A DNA stretch of 64,000 nucleotides. Origin: CBDCFV01 sp963664625. GTDB taxonomy: Bacteria > Chloroflexota > Dehalococcoidia > Lucifugimonadales > UBA3495. The position numbers and the translations under genes were made by a program. The notes beneath the pieces were generated by a model that did no database searches, was not told where the DNA came from, and worked only from the letters and a program-made list of their open reading frames with translations. Where the stretch lies: positions 1,674,001-1,738,000 of the forward strand of contig OY761541.1 in assembly GCA_963664625.1 (NCBI GenBank). The letters run 5' to 3'. Positions 34,732 through 43,656 of the stretch are shown here, piece by piece (position 1 is the stretch's first letter; each line of letters begins with the position of its first letter).

Positions 34732-35110
34732 ACCCATCCGTAGTGACGTCTGCCAGTTCCAACACCCTGTCGATGAATTCGCTCACAATGGGACGGTCAG
34801 CCACGATGTCGTAGTCCTCCATGATATTGTGGAAAAAATGGGCGTGGAATTTCTCTGCGGCCAGGAAACCGGCGACGAAAATCGAGTCCCCGTACAGGTC
34901 CCGCAACTGGTGAGCATTCCGTTTCATCAGGCGATGCCTGCCGCACGGCCAGTTATAGCGCAGCGACACCGCTTCTATTGCCGAACAGGCGGCGCCATAC
35001 AACTTCTTGGCGCCTTGCCTGTCATCGCCCGCGTCGAACTCACGGGCTGAAACCTCCAAATAGTCACGAGCGTCGGCAATATAGTCCTGGATCGTGCGTT
35101 GTTGTGTCAT
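34715..35110 (-). CDS. HEPN-like (PaREP1-type) protein
   Basis: The protein has 131 residues. FDAGDDRQGAKKLYGAACSA followed by YNWPCGRH matches the helical core of PaREP1-type HEPN proteins. RN in LMKRNAH and the following His could be catalytic, but the spacing is not the standard R-x4-6-H. It is divergent from the second ABC-ATPase/DUF4276 pair and separated from it by 160 bases, so it may be part of that island. Confidence 0.6.
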   Translation of the reverse strand: MTQQRTIQDYIADARDYLEVSAREFDAGDDRQGAKKLYGAACSAIEAVSLRYNWPCGRHRLMKRNAHQLRDLYGDSIFVAGFLAAEKFHAHFFHNIMEDYDIVADRPIVSEFIDRVLELADVTTDGSPAST

Positions 35111-35270
35111 CTACCGCTCCAACCGTGGCTCTTGTGCAACACATACATAATACCCCACAGGAAAACCACGCTGCTATGACTCTGGTTAGTACCTGCCACC
35201 GTCACAGTCGTGCTACCCTTAACATATCCGACTAACTGTCCACTAGGTAATGTAGCAAAGGGATAGGACA

Positions 35271-36629
35271 ATGGCGAAGATTGAGGGGATAAGGATCAGA
35301 AATTACCGGGTCTTGCGGGACATAACTCTCGGCAGGCTATGGAATATGCCCGACACCGCCGCATTGACGCCAATGACCGCTGTAATCGGGAAAAACGGGG
35401 TTGGCAAGAGTTCCCTGTTCGACGCCTTCGGTTTTCTCTCCGACTGCCTGAAGTTGGGCGTCGAAGGGGCTTGTGACGAGCGTGGGCGAAATGGGTTCGA
35501 CCGCATTCGATCTCAAGGCAGCGATGGCCCAATTGTGTTTGACGTTTGCTACCAGGGAGAGTCGCAGGCCCAGCTCATGACATACGAGCTTGCCATAGAG
35601 ATCGATAGTGCTGGTCGGCCTTACGTGTCTTACGAACGCCTCTATCAAAGTGAGGAAGACCCGGCTAGTGCCTCGTCTCGTGTCATTTTGTTCCTAACGG
35701 ATGGCGCGGGACTTGTTTGGAAAGGGGAATCGCAAGGAGAACTGATAGGTGAAGAGGGGTATATGGGGTTCGACATGGAATCAGGTAAAAGATACTTGGA
35801 CCAATTAGCCGAGAGATGGCTAGCGACAGAAAACAGCGACGCAAGTGACGCAAGTATGGAAGAGCCTGAGAGCACCGAGATCGAATACATTGAACTCCAA
35901 GACAAGCGTAGGCTGGGTATAGCAACCCTCGGTGCCTTGAAGCAGCACCCCAGGATTGCGTCCTTCCGCGAGTTTGTCGAGGGCTGGTACTTGAGCTACT
36001 TTACCCCGGACGCCGCCCGTAACCTCCCGCTGGCCGGCCCCCAACGGCGCCTGAGTATCCACGGAGACAATCTTGGTAACGTTGTCCAGTACATGGAGCG
36101 GGAACACCGCGAAGGTTTTGACCGCATTCTCGGGAAGATCGCCGGGAGAGTACCGGGCATTGACCGGATCGACACGAAACGAAGCCTCGATGGCAGGTTG
36201 TTGCTCCGCTTCAATGACCGCGGCTTCGACGATCCCTTTTATGCGCAGCAGATGTCCGACGGCACACTGAAAGTCTTTGCCTACCTTCTCTTGCTTGAAG
36301 ACCCCCATCCGCCGCCATTCATCTGCATCGAAGAGCCGGAAAACGGCCTCTACCATAAGCTGCTGGAGGTTCTAGCTGCCGAATTTCGGGCTCACGCTAC
36401 CGGCCAAAAAGACTCCCCCCAGATATTCATAACCACACATCAGCCTTATTTTGTTGACGCTCTCTCGGCGGAAGAAACGTGGATTCTGGAAAAGCAGGTG
36501 GACGGATTTTCCACCATTCGAAGGGCCAGCGACGACGAAGTAGTCAAGGCGATGGTCGAAGAAGGACTGCCCCTCGGCAGCCTCTGGTACAGTGACTATC
36601 TGGACAAGAGGGAATTGAGTGCATTTTGA
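35271..36629 (+). CDS. RecF/SMC-like ABC ATPase (COG4637 type), defence-module copy 2
   Basis: The protein has 452 residues and is a close paralogue of the ATPase at 8307-9602. Walker A GKNGVGKS is at 40-47, MSDGTLK is the signature, Walker B lies in ICIEEPENG and the switch His in TTHQP. Long blocks, including the last 40 residues, are nearly identical between the copies. The middle region (about 130-210) differs and is about 20 residues longer here; this is the likely specificity or coupling region. The stop overlaps the DUF4276 start by 11 bases. Defence role inferred. Confidence 0.9.
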   Translation: MAKIEGIRIRNYRVLRDITLGRLWNMPDTAALTPMTAVIGKNGVGKSSLFDAFGFLSDCLKLGVEGACDERGRNGFDRIRSQGSDGPIVFDVCYQGESQAQLMTYELAIEIDSAGRPYVSYERLYQSEEDPASASSRVILFLTDGAGLVWKGESQGELIGEEGYMGFDMESGKRYLDQLAERWLATENSDASDASMEEPESTEIEYIELQDKRRLGIATLGALKQHPRIASFREFVEGWYLSYFTPDAARNLPLAGPQRRLSIHGDNLGNVVQYMEREHREGFDRILGKIAGRVPGIDRIDTKRSLDGRLLLRFNDRGFDDPFYAQQMSDGTLKVFAYLLLLEDPHPPPFICIEEPENGLYHKLLEVLAAEFRAHATGQKDSPQIFITTHQPYFVDALSAEETWILEKQVDGFSTIRRASDDEVVKAMVEEGLPLGSLWYSDYLDKRELSAF

Positions 36630-37269
36630 GGTGTTAGTAGAAGACCGGTCCGGAAGCATATCGTTGGAATTCATTCTGGAGAAGATTCTTGGACAAAACG
36701 GCATGGAGCATTCGTGGACGATCCATCCCTTTAGGGGCATCGGCCACCTTCCGAGGGATTTACACGGCGTACCAAATCCGACAAATCAACTTCTTCTGAA
36801 CAATTTGCCGAGATTATTGCGCGCTTATGGGATAAGCCTTCAGGGTCCATCGGCAGTTATTGTTGTAGCGGACTCAGACGAACGGGATTGTTTACAGTTC
36901 AAGCAAGACCTGCTCAACGTACTGAATGCTTGCAATCCGCGTCCCAATACTCTGTTCAGGATTGCTATCGAAGAAACGGAAGCATGGCTGTTGGGAGACC
37001 GACTTGCCGTGAAATCAGCCTATCCCAACGCAAGGGACGTTGTTCTGAACGGCTACGTTCAAGACAGCATTTGCGGCACTTGGGAAGTTTTGGCTGACGC
37101 TGTGCATCCTGGCGGGTCCGCTATGCTAAAGACGTTGGGCTACCCGGTTGCGGGTGCAGCAAAATGCGAATGGGCCGACAGAATCGCCCCCTTGATGCAC
37201 GTAGACAGCAACAAATCAAAAAGCTTCCAAGTGTTCCGAGACGGCGTAAGAAAGTTGGCGGATATTTAG
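36619..37269 (+). CDS. DUF4276 TOPRIM-like protein, defence-module copy 2
   Basis: The protein has 216 residues from the GTG at 36619, which lies inside the ATPase 3' end, so translation is coupled. VED (E8), the DSDE acidic strand near 85 and IEETEAWLLGD are conserved with copy 1; here DSDE replaces DLDD but keeps the DxD spacing. It is the putative TOPRIM nuclease effector of the pair. Activity is inferred from fold similarity. Confidence 0.85.
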   Translation: MHFEVLVEDRSGSISLEFILEKILGQNGMEHSWTIHPFRGIGHLPRDLHGVPNPTNQLLLNNLPRLLRAYGISLQGPSAVIVVADSDERDCLQFKQDLLNVLNACNPRPNTLFRIAIEETEAWLLGDRLAVKSAYPNARDVVLNGYVQDSICGTWEVLADAVHPGGSAMLKTLGYPVAGAAKCEWADRIAPLMHVDSNKSKSFQVFRDGVRKLADI

Positions 37270-37368
37270 ACTGAGCCGACATTCCAGTGCGGATACCCCA
37301 CCACCTAACAAACGCACATCTCACCTTGGCTTTAGTTCAGCCACATTGGTGTGGGCAGTCGTTACGGG

Positions 37369-39090
37369 CTAGGAGGGCTGGCCTTCACTGGCCAGACGGT
37401 TTTCCGCATCGGCCACCCGGGCCCCTTCAGCCACGTTCACCCAAGCCAGCACTATGGCGCCGGATACGATTAGCATCAGGATCGACGTCACCGCGACGCG
37501 GGTGTCGAACACCGCCGTGGCCGCGATGTACAGCATGGGGCCGAACACCGAGGACATCCTGCTCATAAAGCCGAAGAACGAGAAGAATTCGCCGCTGCGC
37601 GATTGCGGCGTGATCTGGGCGAAAAGGCTCCTGGCGAGGGCCTGGCTGCCTCCGACTACCAGCCCTACGGACGTCCCCAGGAACAGCCACTGGTATCCGG
37701 CGTCCAGTCCCAGCGGCCCCCAGAACACAGCGCGGACCATAGAAGGCCACCAGTCCAGCGGGCCGTCGCCCAGCGCCGCCGGATGCGCGGGACCCAAAGC
37801 GGACTTGCCGTCCATCTCGCCGCCCCGGAACGATATGCCGTATGCCGCGCCCTCGGAACTCTGCACCGCCTCCGGCAGGTTCCGGGCAGCCTGGGGAGTC
37901 AGGACGACGCCCTCTCCGAGGACCCAACGCTCACCTTGCCACTGTATCTCAAACCCGGAGTCCAGCGAGTCGGGCGCAGCGTCGACGATGTAGTCGTTTG
38001 AGGCTTGACGGTAGCTCAGTTGAAAGTCGAATTCCTCGTGTTCTTCAGGCAACGGAGGGACCAGTGCGACACCGAAAAGGAGGACAAAGCTCCACCCAGC
38101 CAAGGCCACCATCAAGGCCCTCTTGGTGGAAATCTTCTCCGCCAGCCACCCGAATGCCTTCGCGCCCGGCGCCGCAACGAACTGGATGATGACGATCGTC
38201 GCCATGTTGAAGGCAAGGGATATGCCTATCGTGTCGGCGGCGAAAGCCCCGGCAATGGCCATTGCTGTCTGGACGCCGTCGTTGAACAGGATGTAAGCGG
38301 CCAGGAAGACCAAGACTACCCGGAACCTCGCAAGCTCGCGGAACGTCTTGCCCAGTTCGCGGAACCCCATGGATACCGCCGAGGTTATCGTCAACCCGCC
38401 GGCGACCCGATTGACCGGCGGCTCTGGCAACACCAGCAGCGTCCAGATGGCCCAGCCGAACCACCAGACCCCGACCGAGGCGATACAGACCCTGGTAACC
38501 AGGTCCGCGATGCCAGAGTCCCTCGTGGCCAGGATAAGCGCCAAGTGGACGACCAAGAGAAGTCCGCCCCCGGCGTAGCCGTAGGCGAAACCGCGGCTGC
38601 TGATGTCGTCCAGAAGGTGACGCGGCCCGATGTGCGGCAGGAAGGCGTTGTAGAAGACCAGGGACCCGGCGAAGCCTATGTTCGCCAGGGAGAACATGGC
38701 GAACAACCACGCCCAGGGTTGCCCCGTATAAGCGGAGAAGAAGGCCATCACCGTGAAGAACGCGCCCGCGCCGGTATAGGTCCAGAGCAGCGCCTTCTTG
38801 ATAGGCACTCGGTCCGAGATTACCCCCAGCAGCGGGCTGGAGACGGCTACCGTAGCGGTCGATATGGCGACGCCCAAGCTCCACATCGAGCTGGCCGTAA
38901 AGGTCACGCCCAGGAAGACGGCGCCCTCGCCCATGGCCTCTTTGAACAGGAGCACGAAGTAGACGGGGAAGATCGCGGTGCCGCCGGAAGTAGCGAAAGC
39001 GGAGTTCGCCCAGTCGTACATGCACCACGCGCGGATTATGCTGCGCTGGCGCGCTGGCAAGTCCTTGAATCTAATCAAATCGGAAACCAA
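37369..39090 (-). CDS. UMF1/Atg22-type MFS transporter with a large extra loop
   Basis: The protein has 573 residues, against about 420-450 for typical UMF1 transporters. AWCMYDWANSAFATSGGTAIFPVYF is the Atg22/UMF1 N-terminal signature (first 20 residues of it seen at 20-40), and SAALL-type helices follow throughout. The extra length is a polar segment of about 110 residues (roughly 350-460) between two helices near the end, rich in acidic residues. Atg22-like proteins export amino acids from vacuoles in yeast; bacterial roles are unclear. Confidence 0.85.
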   Translation of the reverse strand: MVSDLIRFKDLPARQRSIIRAWCMYDWANSAFATSGGTAIFPVYFVLLFKEAMGEGAVFLGVTFTASSMWSLGVAISTATVAVSSPLLGVISDRVPIKKALLWTYTGAGAFFTVMAFFSAYTGQPWAWLFAMFSLANIGFAGSLVFYNAFLPHIGPRHLLDDISSRGFAYGYAGGGLLLVVHLALILATRDSGIADLVTRVCIASVGVWWFGWAIWTLLVLPEPPVNRVAGGLTITSAVSMGFRELGKTFRELARFRVVLVFLAAYILFNDGVQTAMAIAGAFAADTIGISLAFNMATIVIIQFVAAPGAKAFGWLAEKISTKRALMVALAGWSFVLLFGVALVPPLPEEHEEFDFQLSYRQASNDYIVDAAPDSLDSGFEIQWQGERWVLGEGVVLTPQAARNLPEAVQSSEGAAYGISFRGGEMDGKSALGPAHPAALGDGPLDWWPSMVRAVFWGPLGLDAGYQWLFLGTSVGLVVGGSQALARSLFAQITPQSRSGEFFSFFGFMSRMSSVFGPMLYIAATAVFDTRVAVTSILMLIVSGAIVLAWVNVAEGARVADAENRLASEGQPS

Positions 39091-39271
39091 TCATTCCTGG
39101 GGAATATTAAAACTCATGGTATCGGTTTGACAGAACAACATGCGACGGAAACGAAAACGGGATTGAAGCAAATCGGGGCCCGGTGTTCCCAAAGCTGTTG
39201 CCATATTTCCGGCAGCCCTCTGCACAAATTAGGGTAGGATAAGCAGTACAAAACGGCGACGAGTTGTAACG

Positions 39272-40492
39272 GTGGCCGACAACACTACAAAACCGGTCCA
39301 GGCGCAACGGACCAATTACCGGCTGTCCATAGCCATTGGGGTAGCGTGCTTCCTGTGGATGCTCAACTTCCTGGCGCTCACTCCCTTCTTTCCCTTCGTC
39401 GCCAATGACTTGAACACCAGCGTCGCGCTGCTGGGACAGGTCAGCGGCCTGGTTGCCTTTGGCAGCATACCCGTGGGCATGATCACCGGGCCATTGTCCG
39501 ACCGGTACGGGCACCGGAAAGTCCTTCTGGCGGGCATGTCCACACTGGGCGCCGGGTCGCTCATTACCGCCATCGCTCCGAGCTACGGAGTCCTGGTGTT
39601 GATGGCGCCCTTCGGAGCGGTAAGCCAAGCCATCATCAGGCCCCTTGCGGTGGCCATAGCCGGGACTCACTTGGCGGGCGACAACCGCAGGGGAGCCGTG
39701 GGACTGGCGACCATCGGAATGTCTGTCGCCACCATCGCCGGCATACCGATGCTGACCACCATCGAGTCCTTTGGCGGATGGCGCGTTTCCTTCGGGTTCC
39801 TCACCGCCCTGAACGTCCTGGCAACGGTCTACCTGGCTTGGACCATCCCGCCGGATACGCCAACCTCCGTTGATGCCCAGCGTTCCCGCTTGGGGCTGTC
39901 GGCCTATGCCTCCCTGGTAGCTGATTTTCCAACCATGCTTTTGATAGGCTCCAGCTTGGTCAGGTCAATCAGCCTGTGGGGTTTCAACACCTACCGCGGG
40001 GCTTTCTTCGTGGACCGGTTCGGGGTCACCAGCCAAGAAGTGGGGTGGATTTTCACCATTGCGGGCCTGGGGTTGTTCCTGGGAGGCGCGGTTGCCAGCA
40101 ACCGGTTTTCGAGACTGCCGCTCTACTGGTTGGCCATTATCGGCACGGCGGCTATCGCCTTGGGCGGCGGGCTGGCCTTGGTACTACCCTTGGGAATCCT
40201 CCCGGCGATAGCCCTTACGACCTTGACTGCCTTCGGCCTTGGATTCAGCTTGGTGGCCACGGATACCTTGATAGTGAACCGGGCCGCCGGGCAGCGGGGG
40301 ACAGCGACTTCGTTGAACCGGGTCTCCACCAACGTAGGGGTTGGCGTCGGAAGCTCGGGCGGGGGCCTTATGATCGCCGTGGACGGCTATCCGCTTCTTG
40401 GGACGACGGTGCTGGGTTTCGGCGCCGGGGCCCTGCTCCTGCTATGGCTGTCCAGTTCCTCCGGGCGCGCCTCTCCGGGACCGGAGTCCTGA
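39272..40492 (+). CDS. Major facilitator superfamily transporter
   Basis: The protein has 406 residues from the GTG at 39272. Twelve hydrophobic segments are visible, with MFS motif A-like GPLSDRYGHRKVLLAG near 65-80. Family members export drugs or import organic acids; the substrate is not predictable. It converges with the NCS2 permease at 40500, eight bases away. Confidence 0.9.
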   Translation: MADNTTKPVQAQRTNYRLSIAIGVACFLWMLNFLALTPFFPFVANDLNTSVALLGQVSGLVAFGSIPVGMITGPLSDRYGHRKVLLAGMSTLGAGSLITAIAPSYGVLVLMAPFGAVSQAIIRPLAVAIAGTHLAGDNRRGAVGLATIGMSVATIAGIPMLTTIESFGGWRVSFGFLTALNVLATVYLAWTIPPDTPTSVDAQRSRLGLSAYASLVADFPTMLLIGSSLVRSISLWGFNTYRGAFFVDRFGVTSQEVGWIFTIAGLGLFLGGAVASNRFSRLPLYWLAIIGTAAIALGGGLALVLPLGILPAIALTTLTAFGLGFSLVATDTLIVNRAAGQRGTATSLNRVSTNVGVGVGSSGGGLMIAVDGYPLLGTTVLGFGAGALLLLWLSSSSGRASPGPES

Positions 40493-40499
40493 ACTCTCA

Positions 40500-42245
40500 T
40501 CAGGACCCAGGAGGGGTGACCCGCACCGTGATCACGTCGGTGCCTTGGTACTGCTGGTGCCGCACCGATGAGGCGTAGCTCCGTAGCAGCAACAGGGAAA
40601 GTTCATTCTCTGCCGGCGTTTCCGTGTCGTGCTGCTGGAGTTGCCGGATCCGGTCCTCCAGGTTCTCCTCGTTGCCCCCGCCTATGAACTCCAAGTCCGC
40701 CACCAGCCCGTCACTGGAAGCCAGCACCACCAACCGCCTGTCATCCGGTACCTCATCCTCTTCGTCTCCTTCCAGGTTTAACGGGGCCAGAGTCAGCAGG
40801 GTTTCTTCCGCAACCGCGCTCAGACGTTCTTTCATTGGCGTTTCCCATCCTCTCCGGTCGGCGAACCTGGCGATGAACGCGTTGAGATCATCCAAGGCGT
40901 CGATGTGGAGTTGCGACTGAAAACGCATAGGCCGGTGGGTGGTGAACTCCAGGAACACGATCATGGCTATAGCGACCAGCCCCCCGGTGGTTATGCCGCT
41001 CTTGAGCAGGGTCCCCAATATGGGCCCAACGTCGGGAACATTAAAAAGGCTGAACTGGAAGGCTGCGCCAATCCAGAAGGAAATCCCGGCAACCAGGACT
41101 TTCTGCCTGTTCTGCTCGGTCTGGATGATGGTCCGGGCGCCGTCAACGAACAGGGTCCCGGTCACCATGATAAGGTAACCCGTCATCACCGGCCCAGGTA
41201 TGGTGCTGAGCAGGGTGGACACCTTGGGCAAAAAGGCTACAGCGATGAACATGAAACCGATACAATAGCCGACCCTGCGGGAGGCAACCCCGGTGACTTG
41301 GGTAAACGCCACGGCCCCCGGGTGAATGATAATGGGCACGGCGCCCACGGCCCCGGCAATCAGGTTGCCCACACCGGTCCCGGCGAGGGTGCCCTGGACC
41401 TGCCTGAAATCAATGGCCCTGGCTTCGCGGCGGGATACCCTTTGCTGGGCGATAGCCTCTCCGTTGGCCTGAATGGAGATGATTATGCCAAGGAACAGGA
41501 ACGATGGAAGGATGGTCCAGAATGGAATGCCGAAGTCCAACGTCAACCCGGGTGCCTCGTTGGGAAGTCCCACCCATGGGGCCTGCAATATCCTCTCGAA
41601 CTCATAGATGCCGAAGCCGGCAGCCACCGCGCAGCCGATGACGATACCTATCATCGGCGCCCACAGGCGCAATACTGCGGTCCCGCGAAAAGTAAGGACA
41701 GCCACGACAAGCAGCGTAGCGAACGCGGTCGAAGGGGCAGATACCGGCTCGACCAAGGAAGCCTCGTCCAACAACGCGAAGACCACGGAAGCCAGGGTTA
41801 TGGACAGAATCATCATCACCGTGCCGCCCACGATAGGCGTGACCACCCGGCGCAGGATGAACAGCCACCTGGAAATGACAAGCTGGAGAAGTCCCGACGC
41901 CAGAATCAGGGTCGTCAGAGTCGCAGGCCCGCCGTCCACCACCGCCGTGATGCAGAAGGGTATGGAAAAGGCAGCGGTGAACATTGGGAGGACTGCGCCG
42001 GCCCCGATTGGACCGAGGCGGCGCACCTGCACCAACGTGGAGAGTCCGACAGCGATCAACGAGGCGAAGACCATCCACGTCAAATATGAGTCGTCCATCC
42101 CCGACGCCTTGGCCACAATCACCGGGGTGACGAGCAGGCTGGCGGAAGCCAAAAAGCTGAATTGAAACCCATATCCCAATGAAGCCGGAATGGGCGGGTT
42201 TTCGTCGGCCTCGTACCTCGGGTTTTGAGCGGCCAACGTCGCCAT
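40500..42245 (-). CDS. NCS2-type nucleobase permease with C-terminal GHKL-like domain, copy 1
   Basis: The protein has 581 residues. Residues about 20-430 have the hydrophobic pattern and motifs of xanthine/uracil permeases: GSAVLP-like GAGAVLPMFTAAFSI, a FSTL-like ISIQANGEAIAQQRVS segment, and VGNLIAGAVGAVPII. About 140 further residues form a soluble domain: GWETPMKERLSAVAEETLL, then NEENLEDRI and LLLRSYASSVRHQQY. This tail resembles an RsbW-type anti-sigma/GHKL fold without the ATP-binding Asn. The same tail is found on 46471-48198. The permease would import purines or pyrimidines with H. Confidence 0.85.
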   Translation of the reverse strand: MATLAAQNPRYEADENPPIPASLGYGFQFSFLASASLLVTPVIVAKASGMDDSYLTWMVFASLIAVGLSTLVQVRRLGPIGAGAVLPMFTAAFSIPFCITAVVDGGPATLTTLILASGLLQLVISRWLFILRRVVTPIVGGTVMMILSITLASVVFALLDEASLVEPVSAPSTAFATLLVVAVLTFRGTAVLRLWAPMIGIVIGCAVAAGFGIYEFERILQAPWVGLPNEAPGLTLDFGIPFWTILPSFLFLGIIISIQANGEAIAQQRVSRREARAIDFRQVQGTLAGTGVGNLIAGAVGAVPIIIHPGAVAFTQVTGVASRRVGYCIGFMFIAVAFLPKVSTLLSTIPGPVMTGYLIMVTGTLFVDGARTIIQTEQNRQKVLVAGISFWIGAAFQFSLFNVPDVGPILGTLLKSGITTGGLVAIAMIVFLEFTTHRPMRFQSQLHIDALDDLNAFIARFADRRGWETPMKERLSAVAEETLLTLAPLNLEGDEEDEVPDDRRLVVLASSDGLVADLEFIGGGNEENLEDRIRQLQQHDTETPAENELSLLLLRSYASSVRHQQYQGTDVITVRVTPPGS

Positions 42246-42308
42246 CAGCGTCGCCTCACAGACCTGATTGCGTAGAGCACCCAGGGGAATAGCACTGAGA
42301 TTCCTACC

Positions 42309-43427
42309 TTACTTGAACTTCGGGATTACCTTGTCGGTAAGGACCCGCATGGTATTCATCACCACGTCGCGGGGGACGGAAGACGTCCAGTTGACCTCGA
42401 ACATGATCTCGTCGGTGCTGAAGTCATCCCGGAGCATCTCAATCTTGTCGATCACCTCTTCCGGCGTTCCGAACAGGTTCACTTCCTCGGTCGCATCGGG
42501 GCTGGCCGTGCCGGCGTCGGTGCTTCCGATGGCCACCCGCCCGGCGTAGTACCGCCGGGCAAGATCCATGAGGGCCTCGGTCTGGCGGGTGGCCTCCGCC
42601 TGAGTCTCGGCCACCAGGGTGGGGATGCGGACTACGGTAGTCGGATCTCCCGGATGCCCCGCATCAATCCAAGCTTTGCGGTAGCTTTTCACGTCTTCCT
42701 TCAGGACCGCCGATCCCCTGGGGTTGTGGGGAGAGCTTCCCGCCCCAATAGCAATACGATAACCCATCTCACCCATAGGCACGAAGCTTTCCTGGCTATC
42801 GACGGGTAACAGCATGGGCGGATAGGGCTTCTGGTAAGGCTTGGGGATTGCCAGATACGATTCGTAGAATGCGGGATAGCTGTAATACTTTCCCTCGAAC
42901 CCAGAGAAGTGGTCTTCCGTCCAAAGCTGTTTCATTACTTCCAGGTACTCGAAGAACTGCTCTCGGCGTTCCGCAGAGCCGCGGGTGCGTCCACCCGCGC
43001 CATAAATGAACCGGCCCCGGCTGACCTGGTCGACAATGGCAACTTGTTCGGCAGTCTGGATGGGGTCTTCCAACAATAGGTTGTCAAACCCGTATCTCTC
43101 ATGGGGCAATGCCGCGGGGGACAGGGTCTCTCCCGGCTGCTTCATCACCGGGCGGTGAATGGACGAACCGATCTTGATCCTGCTGGTGCGTTCCGCGATC
43201 ACGGCAGCCAGGAGAAGGACCTGGGGGTCCATGCTCGCCTGTTTGGAAAAGTGCCCGCCGCCAAGCCAGACGTAGTCCCAGCCCATCTCCTCCACTGCGT
43301 CGATTTCCTCGTAGTTCTTGACGTAAGCGTCCTCTTCCAGCAGCTTCCCGCCGTTATACTCGGGGTGCCAGGGGACCTTGTCATCCGTGTAGAGAGCATT
43401 CCAAGTATTGAAAAGTCCGAAGTCCAT
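42309..43427 (-). CDS. LLM class flavin-dependent oxidoreductase, second gene
   Basis: The protein has 372 residues from the ATG at 43427, which follows an aggaggggt site; the start at 43457 is less likely. MDFGLFNTWNALY, MGWDYVWLGGGHF and RTSRIKIGSSIHRPVMK fit luciferase-like monooxygenases. It follows a well-formed promoter and precedes the NCS2 permease gene on the same strand by 63 bases. This pairing suggests oxidation of an imported nucleobase or heterocycle, as in the RutA/RutG pathway; this is inference. Confidence 0.9.
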   Translation of the reverse strand: MDFGLFNTWNALYTDDKVPWHPEYNGGKLLEEDAYVKNYEEIDAVEEMGWDYVWLGGGHFSKQASMDPQVLLLAAVIAERTSRIKIGSSIHRPVMKQPGETLSPAALPHERYGFDNLLLEDPIQTAEQVAIVDQVSRGRFIYGAGGRTRGSAERREQFFEYLEVMKQLWTEDHFSGFEGKYYSYPAFYESYLAIPKPYQKPYPPMLLPVDSQESFVPMGEMGYRIAIGAGSSPHNPRGSAVLKEDVKSYRKAWIDAGHPGDPTTVVRIPTLVAETQAEATRQTEALMDLARRYYAGRVAIGSTDAGTASPDATEEVNLFGTPEEVIDKIEMLRDDFSTDEIMFEVNWTSSVPRDVVMNTMRVLTDKVIPKFK

Positions 43428-43475
43428 GCTCACCCCTCCTTTTCCGCTTGGCTGCACAATCTTATGTCGCCCCCA

Positions 43476-43504
43476 ATGCTAGTACCGGCAACAAATTGCG
43501 TCAA
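43476..43504 (-). promoter_or_regulatory. Promoter of the LLM oxidoreductase gene
   Basis: On the minus strand TTGACG (43504-43499) and TAGCAT (43481-43476) are 17 bp apart. Transcription would start near 43469, giving a leader of about 42 nt with the ribosome site just before the ATG at 43427. Confidence 0.55.
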
Positions 43505-43656
43505 CGCCTGCGGGGGGCGAGCGCCCAAGGGAAGCCAAGTAAGGAGGTTTATACGCATTCGCGGGTGTAAAATGACGTGTCTCACAGACACTGCGGATGG
43601 TCCTGAGGCAAGTCCGCACACCAACCCCACAATTCATCAACGGCAAGGAGAAGATT

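Noticed and set aside
38005..39237. Long plus-strand frame opposite the UMF1-type transporter
   Set aside because: The minus-strand protein has transporter helices and the Atg22 signature; the plus-strand frame is a shadow with Arg/Gln/Gly-rich composition.
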